This document shows, piece after piece, positions 17,314 to 25,600 of a DNA stretch of 64,000 nucleotides. Made by a program: the position numbers and the translations under genes. Source of the stretch: Streptomyces monashensis (lineage in GTDB: Bacteria > Actinomycetota > Actinomycetes > Streptomycetales > Streptomycetaceae); assembly GCF_001866665.1 (NCBI RefSeq), contig NZ_MLYO01000040.1, positions 1-64,000 of the forward strand, in the 5' to 3' direction. The notes under the pieces are model-generated. The model was given only the letters and a program-made list of their open reading frames with translations, was not told where the DNA came from and searched no databases. Position 1 is the stretch's first letter, and each line of letters starts with the position of its first letter.

Positions 17314-17880
17314 CTAACCGGCCGACGTGACTGCCCTCAGCTCGTCCAGCGACTCCCGGGTCAGTTCCGCCAGGGTGCGCTCCTCGCCCGCCGCGATCCA
17401 GCGCTCGAAGGCGATCTTGAAGACGGCGACGCCCGCCTCGGCGGCCAGGCTCGCGGTCGACTCGGCCACGCCCCGGCGCCGCAACGTGTCCGCGAGGGCG
17501 GCCGACAGGGAGGCGAGCTTGATCAGCTCGCGCTCGCGGAGTTCGGCGTTCCCCATGATCACCGCTTGTCGTCGGCACGCGAACTCGCGCCGGTCGGTGA
17601 ACATCTCGGCCGCGGCGTACAGCCCCCGCGCCACCACGTCGAGCGGCGCCTCGGACCCCGGGGCGTCCGTGACGGCGGCCACGAACAGGTTCTCCAGTTC
17701 GACGGCGCCCGCGAACAACACCTCGCGCTTGTCGGCGTAGTGCCGGAAGAACGTCCGCTCCGTGAGCCCGGCCCGCTTGGCGATCTCCGCCACGGTGGTC
17801 TGCTCGTACCCGCGCTCGCCGTACAGCTCCAGTGCCGCCTTCGCGAGGCGTCCGCGCGCGTCCGGCTCCCATCTGCCCAT
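17314..17880 (-). CDS. TetR/AcrR family regulator
   Basis: 188 residues with a standard TetR N-terminal helix-turn-helix: RLAKAALELYGERGYEQTTV, then AEIAKRAGLTERTFFRHYAD (about residues 10-53). The C-terminal ligand-binding half (TetR_C_6-like, with MFTDRREFACRRQAVI) has no assigned inducer. The frame extends upstream to 17946, but the ATG at 17880 (MGRWEPDARG) fits the family and leaves the operator region free. It is divergent from the epimerase-like gene at 17966; the shared 85-base gap carries two copies of a 19-bp near-palindrome, its expected binding sites. It probably represses itself and the enzyme. Confidence 0.92.
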   Translation of the reverse strand: MGRWEPDARGRLAKAALELYGERGYEQTTVAEIAKRAGLTERTFFRHYADKREVLFAGAVELENLFVAAVTDAPGSEAPLDVVARGLYAAAEMFTDRREFACRRQAVIMGNAELRERELIKLASLSAALADTLRRRGVAESTASLAAEAGVAVFKIAFERWIAAGEERTLAELTRESLDELRAVTSAG

Positions 17881-17897
17881 GGCCCGCATCATACCGT

Positions 17898-17947
17898 GAT
17901 GACAGCGCCTGACATCAGGTGTACCGTCGATGACAGTCACTGACATC
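17898..17947. promoter_or_regulatory. Two tandem TetR operators
   Basis: GATGACAGCGCCTGACATC (17898-17916) and GATGACAGTCACTGACATC (17929-17947) are identical except for the three-base centre. Each is a near-palindrome (7 of 8 arm positions complementary), and their starts are 31 bases apart, about three helical turns, so two repressor dimers could bind the same face. The second copy ends 18 bases before the epimerase start. Confidence 0.75.
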
Positions 17948-17965
17948 GACTCTTAGGGGCTTCCC

Positions 17966-18889
17966 ATGCGCATCTTCGTGACCGGCGCCTCCGGCTGGAT
18001 CGGATCCGCCCTCGTTCCCGAACTTCTCGACGCCGGACACCAGGTCGTCGGACTCGCCCGCTCCGACGCCTCCGCCGCCGCCCTCGTCGAGGCCGGGGCC
18101 GAGGTCGTCCGCGGCACCGTCGACGACCTCGACGTCCTGCGGGAGGCGGCCGCCGCCTCCGACGGGGTGATCCACCTCGCCTTCAAGCACGACATCGCCT
18201 TCTCCGGCGGCTTCCAGGACGCCGCCGATTCCGACCGTCGGGCCGTCGACACCTTCGGCGAGGCCCTCGCCGGCACCGACCGCCCCTTCGTCCTCGCCTC
18301 CGGCGTGGCCGGCCTCACGCCGGGCGTGACGGCGACCGAGCAGGACATGCCGACGCTCGACGGTTCGCCGATGTCGGTCCGCGCGGCGACCTCCCTGGCG
18401 ACGCTCGACCTCGCCTCGCGCGGCATCCGCGCGTCCGTGGTGCGGCTGTCCCCGACCTGCCACGGCGACGGGGACAACGGATTCATGGCGTTCCTGGTCT
18501 CCCTCGCCCGGGAGAAGGGCGTCTCCGGCTACGTCGGCGACGGCGCCAACCGCTGGCCGGCCGTCCACCGCCTCGACGCCGCCCGGCTGTTCCGGCTCGC
18601 GGTCGAGAAGGCGCCCGCCCGCTCGGTCCTGCACGGTGCGGCCGAGGAGGGCGTCGCCATCCGCGACGTCGCCGAGGTGATCGGCCGCCACCTCGACGTG
18701 CCGGTGACGTCCGTGGCCCCGGAGGACGCGCCCGCGCACTTCGGCTGGCTCAGCGGCTTCATCGGACACGACGCCCCGGCGTCCAGCACCCTCACCCGCG
18801 AGCTGCTGGGCTGGGAACCGACCCACCCCACCCTTCTGGACGACCTCGACAAGGGCCACTACTTCCACACCCCGGCCACCGCCGACTGA
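17966..18889 (+). CDS. NAD(P)-dependent epimerase/dehydratase-like SDR
   Basis: 307-residue extended SDR. The nucleotide-binding motif VTGASGWIGSALV (5-17) is intact, with GLARSDASA at the end of the second strand and GVIHLAFKHD in the NNAG-equivalent position. The canonical YxxxK is replaced (around MSVRAATSLATL), as in atypical extended SDRs, so classical epimerase chemistry is doubtful and a reductase role is more likely. The closing part (HFGWLSGFIGHDAPASS) is typical of SDRs controlled by TetR genes in Streptomyces. It is divergent from its probable repressor and preceded by two operator copies. Confidence 0.88.
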   Translation: MRIFVTGASGWIGSALVPELLDAGHQVVGLARSDASAAALVEAGAEVVRGTVDDLDVLREAAAASDGVIHLAFKHDIAFSGGFQDAADSDRRAVDTFGEALAGTDRPFVLASGVAGLTPGVTATEQDMPTLDGSPMSVRAATSLATLDLASRGIRASVVRLSPTCHGDGDNGFMAFLVSLAREKGVSGYVGDGANRWPAVHRLDAARLFRLAVEKAPARSVLHGAAEEGVAIRDVAEVIGRHLDVPVTSVAPEDAPAHFGWLSGFIGHDAPASSTLTRELLGWEPTHPTLLDDLDKGHYFHTPATAD

Positions 18890-18997
18890 CCGTCCCCGCC
18901 CCGCTGACCAGGCCTTCCCCGGGTCCGCCGCCGCGAGAACGCGTCCGGCCCACGTAGCCTCGCCTCTTGAGGGAAGCGACTCGGGGAAGGCACGCAG

Positions 18998-19743
18998 ATG
19001 GAGTGCCGGCTGCTCGGATCGGTGGCTGTGATCACCGAGAGCGGTGATCGGCCAAGCGCTCCAGCCTGCTGGCCATGCTGCTCCTGCGGCCCAACACCGC
19101 CGTGAGCGCGGACCAGTTGACCGCCGCCCTGTGGGAGGTCGAGCCACCGGCGCGGTTCAGGACGGTCCTGCAGGGACATGAGACGCACGCGGACGGCACC
19201 AACGCCGCCGGCGCGTCCGGTTCGGCTGACAGGGGGACGGCCGCCCGGCCCGCCGCCGAGAACGGCAGGAACTCCGGCTCCGGCACGGGCAAGGCCGCCG
19301 CTCAGGCTCCCGGCTGCGCCGCCGCCGACGTACGGATCACGGCGGCGAAGGCCGACGAGACCCCCACCGCGCACATCGTGCTGACCGCGAAGAACACCTC
19401 CGGCCACGCCTGCCGTCTGTACCAGTACCCGCTGATCGCCTTCGGCGACATCCACACCGCCAAGGACGTCCCGGCGGTCCCGAAGAGCAACCCGGGCACC
19501 CCGGTCGTCCTCCGGCCGGGCGATCCGGCGTACGCGAACGTGCGCGTCGCGCTGGGCGGTGCCCACGAGGACACCAAGGTGGTCGGCCAGTTCCACGTGA
19601 ACCTGTTCGCCTCGGACGGCCCCGTCGAGGGCAGCTTCGTCGTGCCCGCCCCGGCATGCGGGCTCGCGGTCGACGAGGCCGCCGCGAAGACCGGTTACTG
19701 GAGTGGAGCGCGGCTCAGTCGGTCGCCGGGCGGTGGCCGGTGA
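18998..19743 (+). pseudogene. Chimeric relic: SARP regulator 5' end joined to DUF4232 domain
   Basis: A well-placed ATG at 18998 after GGGGAAGG begins MECRLLGSVAVITESG, the start of a SARP/AfsR-type regulator. A deletion near 19050 shifts frame, and the next SARP segment, SLLAMLLLRPNTAVSADQL, continues from about 19060. After VLQGHE the same frame passes into a Ser/Gly/Ala linker and a DUF4232 domain (CAAADVRITAAKADE, then NTSGHACRLYQYPLIAFGD) ending near TGYWS. DUF4232 proteins are normally secreted or lipid-anchored; here the signal peptide is gone. The 3' end runs past the usual stop into the MerR gene tail. I infer a deletion that fused two unrelated genes; function is unlikely. Confidence 0.75.
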
Positions 19744-20485
19744 ACGGCTGGGGTGCGGTGAGGTCGAGCAGGCCGACGTAGGCGTCGAGCCGCGTGGCCG
19801 CGCGGAGCATGGCGAGACCCTGTGCGGTGAGCCTGCGCTGCCACTCCTCCAGGGAGGCGGCCAGCGCGTCCGTGCCGCCGGCGGTCCGGATCTGCCGGAC
19901 CACCGTGGCGATGTGGTCCAGCAGATGGCCGCCACGGCGGAGCAGGTGCGCCAGCTCGGCGTCGCGGATGTCGGCGGCGTCGAACACGCGGTATCCGGTG
20001 GCCGGGTCACGGGCGGGCTTGAGGATGCCGGCCTCCTCCCAGCTGCGCACGGTCGCCGGGGTGACCCCGAGGCGATGCGCGAGCTCGCCGACGGTCCGGG
20101 TGCCGTGCGCCGGTGCGGGCGCCGCGGCGGTGCCGGAGCCTGCCGTCAGCTGGTCCATGGCCGTACGCACCGCGTCGAGGGTGTCCCGGTCACGGAGCAA
20201 CCGGCTGTGCCCACGGTCGATGACCGCGAGGGCGTCGTCGAGCGCGTCCCGGTGGAGCGCGTTCATGATCTGGCCGCCGGCCGCGTGGCCGTACGCCTGG
20301 ACGAGCGCGAGGAAGGCGCGGAGCGCGGCGGCGTGCACCTCTGTGTAGACGCGGTAGCCGCTCGGCGTGCGCTGCGCGGGAGGGAGGAACCCGTCGCGCT
20401 CGTAGTTGCGGACCGCCTGGGTCGAGATGCCGTGCTCGCGGGCGAGATCGGTAGGTCGCAATGTGTTCACCGGTTGATACTTCAC
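19715..20485 (-). CDS. MerR-family regulator with two DNA-binding domains
   Basis: 256 residues with two MerR-type helix-turn-helix modules: residues 10-65 (LRPTDLAREHGISTQAVRNY, then GYRVYTEV) and about 130-185 (RTVGELAHRLGVTPATVRSW, then GYRVFDAADI). Classical MerR proteins have one per subunit. It starts with GTG at 20485. Its first codons lie in one arm of a 13-bp inverted repeat whose other arm is in the promoter of the divergent erythromycin-esterase-like gene, so it probably controls that gene and itself. The C-terminal 70 residues are helical with no ligand motif. It may respond to a drug or other hydrophobic compound; this is inference from its neighbour. Confidence 0.88.
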   Translation of the reverse strand: MKYQPVNTLRPTDLAREHGISTQAVRNYERDGFLPPAQRTPSGYRVYTEVHAAALRAFLALVQAYGHAAGGQIMNALHRDALDDALAVIDRGHSRLLRDRDTLDAVRTAMDQLTAGSGTAAAPAPAHGTRTVGELAHRLGVTPATVRSWEEAGILKPARDPATGYRVFDAADIRDAELAHLLRRGGHLLDHIATVVRQIRTAGGTDALAASLEEWQRRLTAQGLAMLRAATRLDAYVGLLDLTAPQPFTGHRPATD

Positions 20486-20568
20486 GACGGGACTGAGAAT
20501 GGATCACGGGGTGGGGCATGGCAGATCGTGGCAAAGACTATGCCGATACGTTCCAGAAGTATCAACCG
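20471..20568. promoter_or_regulatory. Bidirectional region with a perfect 13-bp inverted repeat
   Basis: CGGTTGATACTTC at 20471-20483 is repeated inverted as GAAGTATCAACCG at 20556-20568, 72 bases apart. The left copy encodes the first residues of the MerR-type protein; the right copy lies 27 bases before the esterase-like start. Such spaced arms could bind the two HTH modules of the regulator or allow looping. Confidence 0.55.
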
Positions 20569-20594
20569 ATCTTTCAAGGATACGCTTGAGGCTC

Positions 20595-21746
20595 ATGACC
20601 CAGGACATCCGAGACTTCGTCACCCCGTCGTGCGACCTGCTGGCGCTGGGTGAGCCCACCCACCAGGAACCCGCCTTCGGCCGGGTGCGCAACGAGCTGT
20701 TCGCCCAGCTGGTCGAGCGCGGCTTCCGGTCCGTCGCCCTCGAGACCGACCGTGTGGCCGCGCTCGCCGTGAACGACTACGTCCAGGGGGGAGCCGGCAG
20801 CCTGGACACGGTGATGCACGACGGTTTCTCGCACGGTTGGGGTGCGTTGGCCCCGAACAGGCGACTGGTCACCTGGATGCGGGACCACAACCGGAACCGG
20901 CCGCCGGAGGAGCGACTGGTCTTCCACGGCTTCGACACCCCGACGGAGAACTACAGCGCGCCCAGCCCGCGCCCCTACCTCGAACTCGCCCGCGTCTACC
21001 TGGACTTCGACGTCGACCTCACCGGCCTCGCCGGGGACGACGAACGCTGGAGCCGTGCGGAGGCGGTCCTGGACCCGGCCATGTCGCCCGGGGCCACGGC
21101 GGAGGCCGAGAAGCTGCGACGCGTCGCCGACGACATGTTCCTCTCCCTCCATACCCGCGCCCCCGAACTGATCGACGCCACCTCGCGCGAGCGGTGGCTG
21201 CGGGCCAGGACCCAGCTGGCCGCCGGCCTCGGTCTGCTGCGCTACCACCGGCAGTCCGCGCTCCAACCCGTCGACTCCAACCCCCGCCTCACCGCGCTGC
21301 TGGCCACCCGGGACGCCCTGATGGCCCAGAACCTGCTGGACATCCGGGACATCGAGGCCGCGCGGGGCGCCACCCTGGTCTTCGCGAGCAACCTCCATCT
21401 GCAGCGCAACCGGGCCGGCTGGCACCTGGGGGACCTGGGCGCGGACTGGTGGGGCGCCGGCGCGACCGTGGCGCGTCTGCTCGGCGACCGGTACCTGTTC
21501 GTCGCGGGCACCCTCGGCCGCAGCGACGCCCTCGGCCTGGACGATCCGGCGCCGGACACCTACGAGGCCGTCCTCCAGGCCCGCTTCCCCGACTGGGGCC
21601 TGACCGCACCCGGCACGCTCGCCTCCGCCCGCACCCGCACGGACGCCGCCTCGCGGCAGGGTTACTTCCCTCTCGACCGGGCGACCCTCGACGCGGCCGA
21701 CGCGCTCCTGCACATCGGTGACGGCTCGGCCGCCGGACAGCCGTGA
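20595..21746 (+). CDS. Erythromycin esterase-like protein
   Basis: 383-residue member of the Ere family (PF05139). Key features are LLALGEPTHQEPAF, with the conserved Glu and His, VALETDRVAALAVNDYV with the second Glu, and FASNLHLQRN with the third conserved His. Ere enzymes open the lactone of 14-membered macrolides; many chromosomal relatives act on other esters or have unknown substrates. The ATG at 20595 is chosen because family similarity begins there. It is divergent from a double-HTH MerR regulator and followed after 28 bases by an ACT-domain gene. Macrolide hydrolysis is possible but not shown by sequence. Confidence 0.88.
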   Translation: MTQDIRDFVTPSCDLLALGEPTHQEPAFGRVRNELFAQLVERGFRSVALETDRVAALAVNDYVQGGAGSLDTVMHDGFSHGWGALAPNRRLVTWMRDHNRNRPPEERLVFHGFDTPTENYSAPSPRPYLELARVYLDFDVDLTGLAGDDERWSRAEAVLDPAMSPGATAEAEKLRRVADDMFLSLHTRAPELIDATSRERWLRARTQLAAGLGLLRYHRQSALQPVDSNPRLTALLATRDALMAQNLLDIRDIEAARGATLVFASNLHLQRNRAGWHLGDLGADWWGAGATVARLLGDRYLFVAGTLGRSDALGLDDPAPDTYEAVLQARFPDWGLTAPGTLASARTRTDAASRQGYFPLDRATLDAADALLHIGDGSAAGQP

Positions 21747-21774
21747 CGCCCGCCAGGGCCCGTACTGTGGGCCC

Positions 21775-22173
21775 ATGACCGGCGAGACTGATCTGCGCAA
21801 CCTGCTCAGCGGCATGCGCCCGGAGCTGAATCCGGGCCGCTATGTCTTCACCATGGCGGAGGGCGGTGTGCCCTCCGGAGTCACCCCGGTGGTGACGGTC
21901 GCCGAACAGGAGGGCCTCACCCTCGTGGTGCCGCAGGCCGAGGCGGACGCGGCGGGGATGGCGTACGACTACGTGGCGGGGTGGATCACGCTGCGCGTGC
22001 ACTCCGCGCTGGCCGCGGTCGGCCTGACCGCTGCCGTTTCCCGCGCCCTCGCCGACGCCGGCCTGAGCTGCAACGTCGTCGCCGCCTTCCACCACGATCA
22101 CCTCTTCGTGCCGTACGAGCACGCCGAGCGGGCGGTCGAGGTGCTGCGGCGCCTGGCACACGAAACCGCTTGA
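21775..22173 (+). CDS. ACT domain-containing protein
   Basis: 132-residue protein of the small stand-alone ACT family. It starts MTGETDLRNLLSGMRPELNP, then has PGRYVFTMAEGG in the first part and the ACT fold proper at about 60-130, with WITLRVHSALAAVGLTAAVS, then GLSCNVVAAFHHDHLFVPY and a final helix ERAVEVLRRL. ACT domains bind amino acids; these small proteins have no catalytic domain and their partner is unknown. It is probably co-transcribed with the upstream esterase-like gene, whose stop is 28 bases before this start. Confidence 0.88.
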   Translation: MTGETDLRNLLSGMRPELNPGRYVFTMAEGGVPSGVTPVVTVAEQEGLTLVVPQAEADAAGMAYDYVAGWITLRVHSALAAVGLTAAVSRALADAGLSCNVVAAFHHDHLFVPYEHAERAVEVLRRLAHETA

Positions 22174-22647
22174 GCGGCAAGGCCGTTCGGGAGCGTAACG
22201 ACTCCGTTCACAGCAGGCCGTTTTCCGGACGGGCACGGTGCCCAGGGAATTTCCGCGTGCGTCCCGGAGACAATCGGCCAGCAAATGTTCGACCTCCACC
22301 GTGCTCCTTCCCCCTGGCGACCGATGAGGGACAGATGAGGTACCGAGGTGAATGTCCGCTCCCGCCCTTGGAATTCCGCAGTGGCGCCCGCCTGAAAAGC
22401 AGACCGCAATTCTTCATATGAAAATAGAGTTGCGTGGTGCACGAACCAGGTGACGCTGGGCGGATCACGCATCGGGAGATGAGTGCGCCGCTGCCGTCAT
22501 GACCTGCGACGAGGATCCGGTCGAGGTGCGGGGGCGGGTGTCCGCATCGCGGTCGCGAGGGGAGACTGCCGGTCCGGGCCCGGCACAGGTGAGCCCGCCC
22601 GTCCGTAGGCGCCGGGCGGACGGAGGGGCGGGCACAGCATGGGTGCC
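22174..22647. other. Intergenic region, lower G+C, no recognised gene
   Basis: About 470 bases between the ACT gene and the convergent MetE-like gene. The section 22230-22460 is visibly richer in A and T than the flanks, with runs such as GAAAATAGAG. Short frames exist on both strands, but none has codon bias or a good ribosome site. It may be the remains of a lost gene or untranslated sequence; I cannot say more. Confidence 0.4.
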
Positions 22648-23709
22648 TCACCCTCCGAGGAGTTCGGCCGCCAAGGCGGTTCCCTCGACGCGGGCGCGGA
22701 TCTTGGCGAAGGCCGTCTCGCGTGACGTCGACGTGTCGTCGGCGAAGGGGGCGAAGCCAGCGTCGTCGCAGGTGCCCAGCTGGTCGACGGGAATGTGCCG
22801 GGCGGCCCGAACCACCCGGTCACGGACTTCTTCGGGGGTCTCGACGCGCGGGTCGATCGGGTCGGTCACACCGACGAAGACCCGGACACCGGGGCGGAGT
22901 TGGTGGGCGATCACGCGCAGGACACGGTCCGCGTCGGCCTCGCCGGCCAGCTGGAGGTAGAAGTTGCCCGCCGTGAGCCGGAAGAGCTGGGGCAGCACCT
23001 CGGCGTAGTCGACATCGAGGCTGTGGGTGGAGTCCTGGTCGGCGCCGGGCCCGCAGTAGACACCGATCCGGGCCCGCTCTCTCTCGGTGAAGCGGGACAG
23101 CACCTGGTTGTTCAGGTCGACGAGATCGTTCAGTACTCCTCCGCCGGGGTCCAGCTTGAGGGTGAGACGGGCCTCGTCGAAGTCGAGCTGGACGACATGC
23201 GCGTCCGCGTCGAGACACGCGCGGATCTCCGCCTCCGACTCGCCCATCAGCTGGTGGAGGAACTCCTCGCGCGGGAATCCGGGGATCCCGCTCGGCGGAT
23301 AGAACAGGCTCAGCACGGAGGGCGCGACGACGGCCTGCTTCACCGGCGCCGTCGTGTGCTGCCGGGCGGCCCGCAGGTACTGCTCGGCGGACGCCTTGTA
23401 CCGGAAGGGGCCCGCGGTCAGCACCGGCAGCTGCCGGTGGTGGCCGTCGGCGAAGGGGATCACCACACCCTCGGGAGACAGTCCGGGTGTGCCCGCGACG
23501 GGGTACGTGACGAAGTCGGGCTTGGCCTGCTCGCCGTCGGTGACGACCGGCGACCCGGCCGCCTCCAGCCGTTCGACCGTGTCACGCACGGCGCGTTCCT
23601 GAACCTGCCTGAGCGTGCTGTCGTCCGTCCTGCCGGCCTGGTGGTCGGCCATGGCGGTGAGCAGTTCGCGAGAGCGGGGAAGGCTGCCGATGGGTTCGGT
23701 AGGAATCAT
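22648..23709 (-). CDS. Cobalamin-independent methionine synthase-like protein (MetE C-terminal domain)
   Basis: 353 residues, corresponding to the C-terminal catalytic barrel of MetE without the N-terminal half. The family start TEPIGSLPRSRELL, the VVTDGEQAKPDFVTYP strand and the final LGTCDDAGFAPF with a zinc-binding Cys are present. The middle zinc site is odd: where relatives read His-x-Cys or HTCPGGD, this protein has GVYCGPGADQDSTHS, with Tyr in place of the His. Full MetE makes methionine from homocysteine and methyl-tetrahydrofolate; short forms of this type often use other methyl donors or thiols. The first ATG is at 23712, but the second fits the family. Confidence 0.85.
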   Translation of the reverse strand: MIPTEPIGSLPRSRELLTAMADHQAGRTDDSTLRQVQERAVRDTVERLEAAGSPVVTDGEQAKPDFVTYPVAGTPGLSPEGVVIPFADGHHRQLPVLTAGPFRYKASAEQYLRAARQHTTAPVKQAVVAPSVLSLFYPPSGIPGFPREEFLHQLMGESEAEIRACLDADAHVVQLDFDEARLTLKLDPGGGVLNDLVDLNNQVLSRFTERERARIGVYCGPGADQDSTHSLDVDYAEVLPQLFRLTAGNFYLQLAGEADADRVLRVIAHQLRPGVRVFVGVTDPIDPRVETPEEVRDRVVRAARHIPVDQLGTCDDAGFAPFADDTSTSRETAFAKIRARVEGTALAAELLGG

Positions 23710-23900
23710 CACGGCGGCAGCCTAGGAATCACGTCGTACGGATCCGGTCCGAACACTCTCGCGCCCGCCCAGGTCCACCCGCTCAGGGCATGACCACCCC
23801 ACGGCGTCGACCTCGGACGACGGCCGGAGGACACCTCGCGGCTCTCGCCGCTTGACCTTGCCCCCGGGGGCAGGGTTTAGCGTGGAGCGAGGTGAGCGGC

Positions 23901-24857
23901 ATGAGGATCAGTGAGCTGGCGCGCCGGTCGGGCGTGACGACGAAAGCAGTGCGGTACTACGAATCGCTGGGGTTGATCACGCCCGGGCGTCTCGCCAACG
24001 GCTACCGGGACTACGACGAGGACGACGTACGCCTCGTACGGGAGATCAGGGCGCTGCACCGGCTCGGGATCCCCGTAGAGCGCACCCGGCCGTTCCTGGA
24101 GTGCCTGGCGGCCGGGCGCGCGTACGCGGACGACTGCCCCGCCTCGCTGGCCACCTACCGCGAGGCGATCGACGAGCTGACCGAGCGCATCGAGGCACTC
24201 ACCGCGCGCCGCACGACGCTGATCGGCAACCTGAACGCCGCCGCTCACCGCGGCAGCGCCGTCGTACCCTCCGAGGAGAGCGGCACCGCGGACGACGACT
24301 ATCTGACGCTGCCGGCGGACCTGCCCGTCCCTGAGGACGACGGCGCCGTGGAGCACCTGTGCGGGACGGCCGCGCCCGGGGTGGCCCTGTGCGACACGGC
24401 GGGCAGGACGATCCGTCTGGACGGCCTCGGCCCTCGCCGTGCGGTCGTCTACGTCTACCCGCTCACCGGCCGCCCCGGCACCGATCTGCCGGAGGGCTGG
24501 AACTCCATTCCCGGAGCCCGCGGTTGCACGCCCGAGACATGCGGCTTCCGCGATCACTTCCAGGACCTCCTGGAAGCCGGTGCCGGCCGGGTGTACGGGC
24601 TGTCCAGCCAGGACAGCCCGTACCAGAACGAGGTCGTGGAGCGCCTCGGGCTGCCCTTCGACATGCTGTCCGACCCGTCCTTCGGGCTCGCCGACGCCCT
24701 CGGACTGCCCACGTTCGAGGCGGACGGGATGCGGCTGTTCAAGCGGCTCACGCTCGTCATCCGCGACGGCGTCATCGAGCACGTCTTCTATCCGGTCTTC
24801 CCTCCGAACGAACACCCCGAGCAGGTCCTGACCTGGCTGCGCGAGAACCCGCTGTGA
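23901..24857 (+). CDS. MerR-type regulator fused to a peroxiredoxin-like domain
   Basis: 318 residues. Residues 1-70 are a MerR DNA-binding domain (MRISELARRSGVTTKAVRYY, then GYRDYDEDDVRLV), followed by a coiled coil to about 112 with Cys68 and Cys79. Residues 155-315 are an AhpC/BCP-like thioredoxin fold: VVYVYPLTGRPG, then GARGCTPETCGFRDHF with Cys209 and Cys214 five residues apart, as in BCP/PrxQ peroxiredoxins, and GLSSQDSPYQNEVVERL. A peroxide-responsive activator or repressor is likely. ATG 23901 is preceded by AGGTG. The PaiB-like gene follows 73 bases downstream and is the most likely co-regulated gene. Confidence 0.9.
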   Translation: MRISELARRSGVTTKAVRYYESLGLITPGRLANGYRDYDEDDVRLVREIRALHRLGIPVERTRPFLECLAAGRAYADDCPASLATYREAIDELTERIEALTARRTTLIGNLNAAAHRGSAVVPSEESGTADDDYLTLPADLPVPEDDGAVEHLCGTAAPGVALCDTAGRTIRLDGLGPRRAVVYVYPLTGRPGTDLPEGWNSIPGARGCTPETCGFRDHFQDLLEAGAGRVYGLSSQDSPYQNEVVERLGLPFDMLSDPSFGLADALGLPTFEADGMRLFKRLTLVIRDGVIEHVFYPVFPPNEHPEQVLTWLRENPL

Positions 24858-24930
24858 GGCACCGACCGCCGCTTCCCGGCCGACGAACACCCTGCCCCCC
24901 GCTTGCCCCCTCCGACCGAGAGGCCCGCCC

Positions 24931-25575
24931 GTGTACGTGCCCAAGCCCTTCATGCCCGAGGACGCCGACGTCCGTGATCTGCTGACCGGCCTCGGTGCCG
25001 CCGACCTGGTCACCATGACCCCGCACGGCCTCCAGGCCACCCTGCTGCCCTTCGAGTACGACCCGGACACCGGTGAACTCGGTTCGCTGATCGGTCACAT
25101 GGCGAGGGCCAACGACCACTGGCGCGGGCCGGTGCAGGGGGAAGCCATGGTGATAGTCCACGGGCCGCAGGCCTATGTCTCGCCCACGTGGTACGCGACG
25201 AAGGCCGAGCACCATCGCGTGGTCCCGACCTGGAACTATGTCGTCGCCCACGTGTACGGGCAGTTGGTGGTGCACGACGATCCGGTGTGGGTCGAGGCGC
25301 AGATGCGCCGCCTCACCGACCGGCACGAGGCCGCTTCGGCCGAGCCCTGGTCCCTCGACCAGGCCCCGGCGAAGTACGTCGAGGGGCAGGGGCGCGCGGT
25401 CGTCGGCGTCGAAGTGGTCATCAGCCGGATCGAGGCCAAGGCGAAGCTCAGTCAGAACCAGCCCGCGCAGAACGTCGAAGGCGTCATGGCCGGGCTGGAG
25501 GCGCGGGGTCGGGGCGACGACATGGCGGTCGCCGCCGCGGTACGCGCACACCGCAGGCACTCCGCCACGTCCTGA
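24931..25575 (+). CDS. PaiB-type FMN-binding protein
   Basis: 214 residues matching the PaiB/FMN-binding negative regulator family: start MYVPKPFMPEDADVRDLL, then the flavin-binding core GSLIGHMARANDHWR and VHGPQAYVSPTWYATKAEHH, the VPTWNYVVAHVYGQL strand, and the C-terminal KAKLSQNQPAQNVEGVMAGL. Bacillus PaiB was described as a repressor of sporulation and protease genes, while the structure is that of a flavin-binding split-barrel protein, so DNA binding here is not assured. GTG start with GAGAGG upstream. It is downstream of the MerR-redoxin fusion and convergent with the GNAT gene. Confidence 0.9.
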   Translation: MYVPKPFMPEDADVRDLLTGLGAADLVTMTPHGLQATLLPFEYDPDTGELGSLIGHMARANDHWRGPVQGEAMVIVHGPQAYVSPTWYATKAEHHRVVPTWNYVVAHVYGQLVVHDDPVWVEAQMRRLTDRHEAASAEPWSLDQAPAKYVEGQGRAVVGVEVVISRIEAKAKLSQNQPAQNVEGVMAGLEARGRGDDMAVAAAVRAHRRHSATS

Positions 25576-25600
25576 GGCCGCGGCGGCACCGGGCAGGGCT

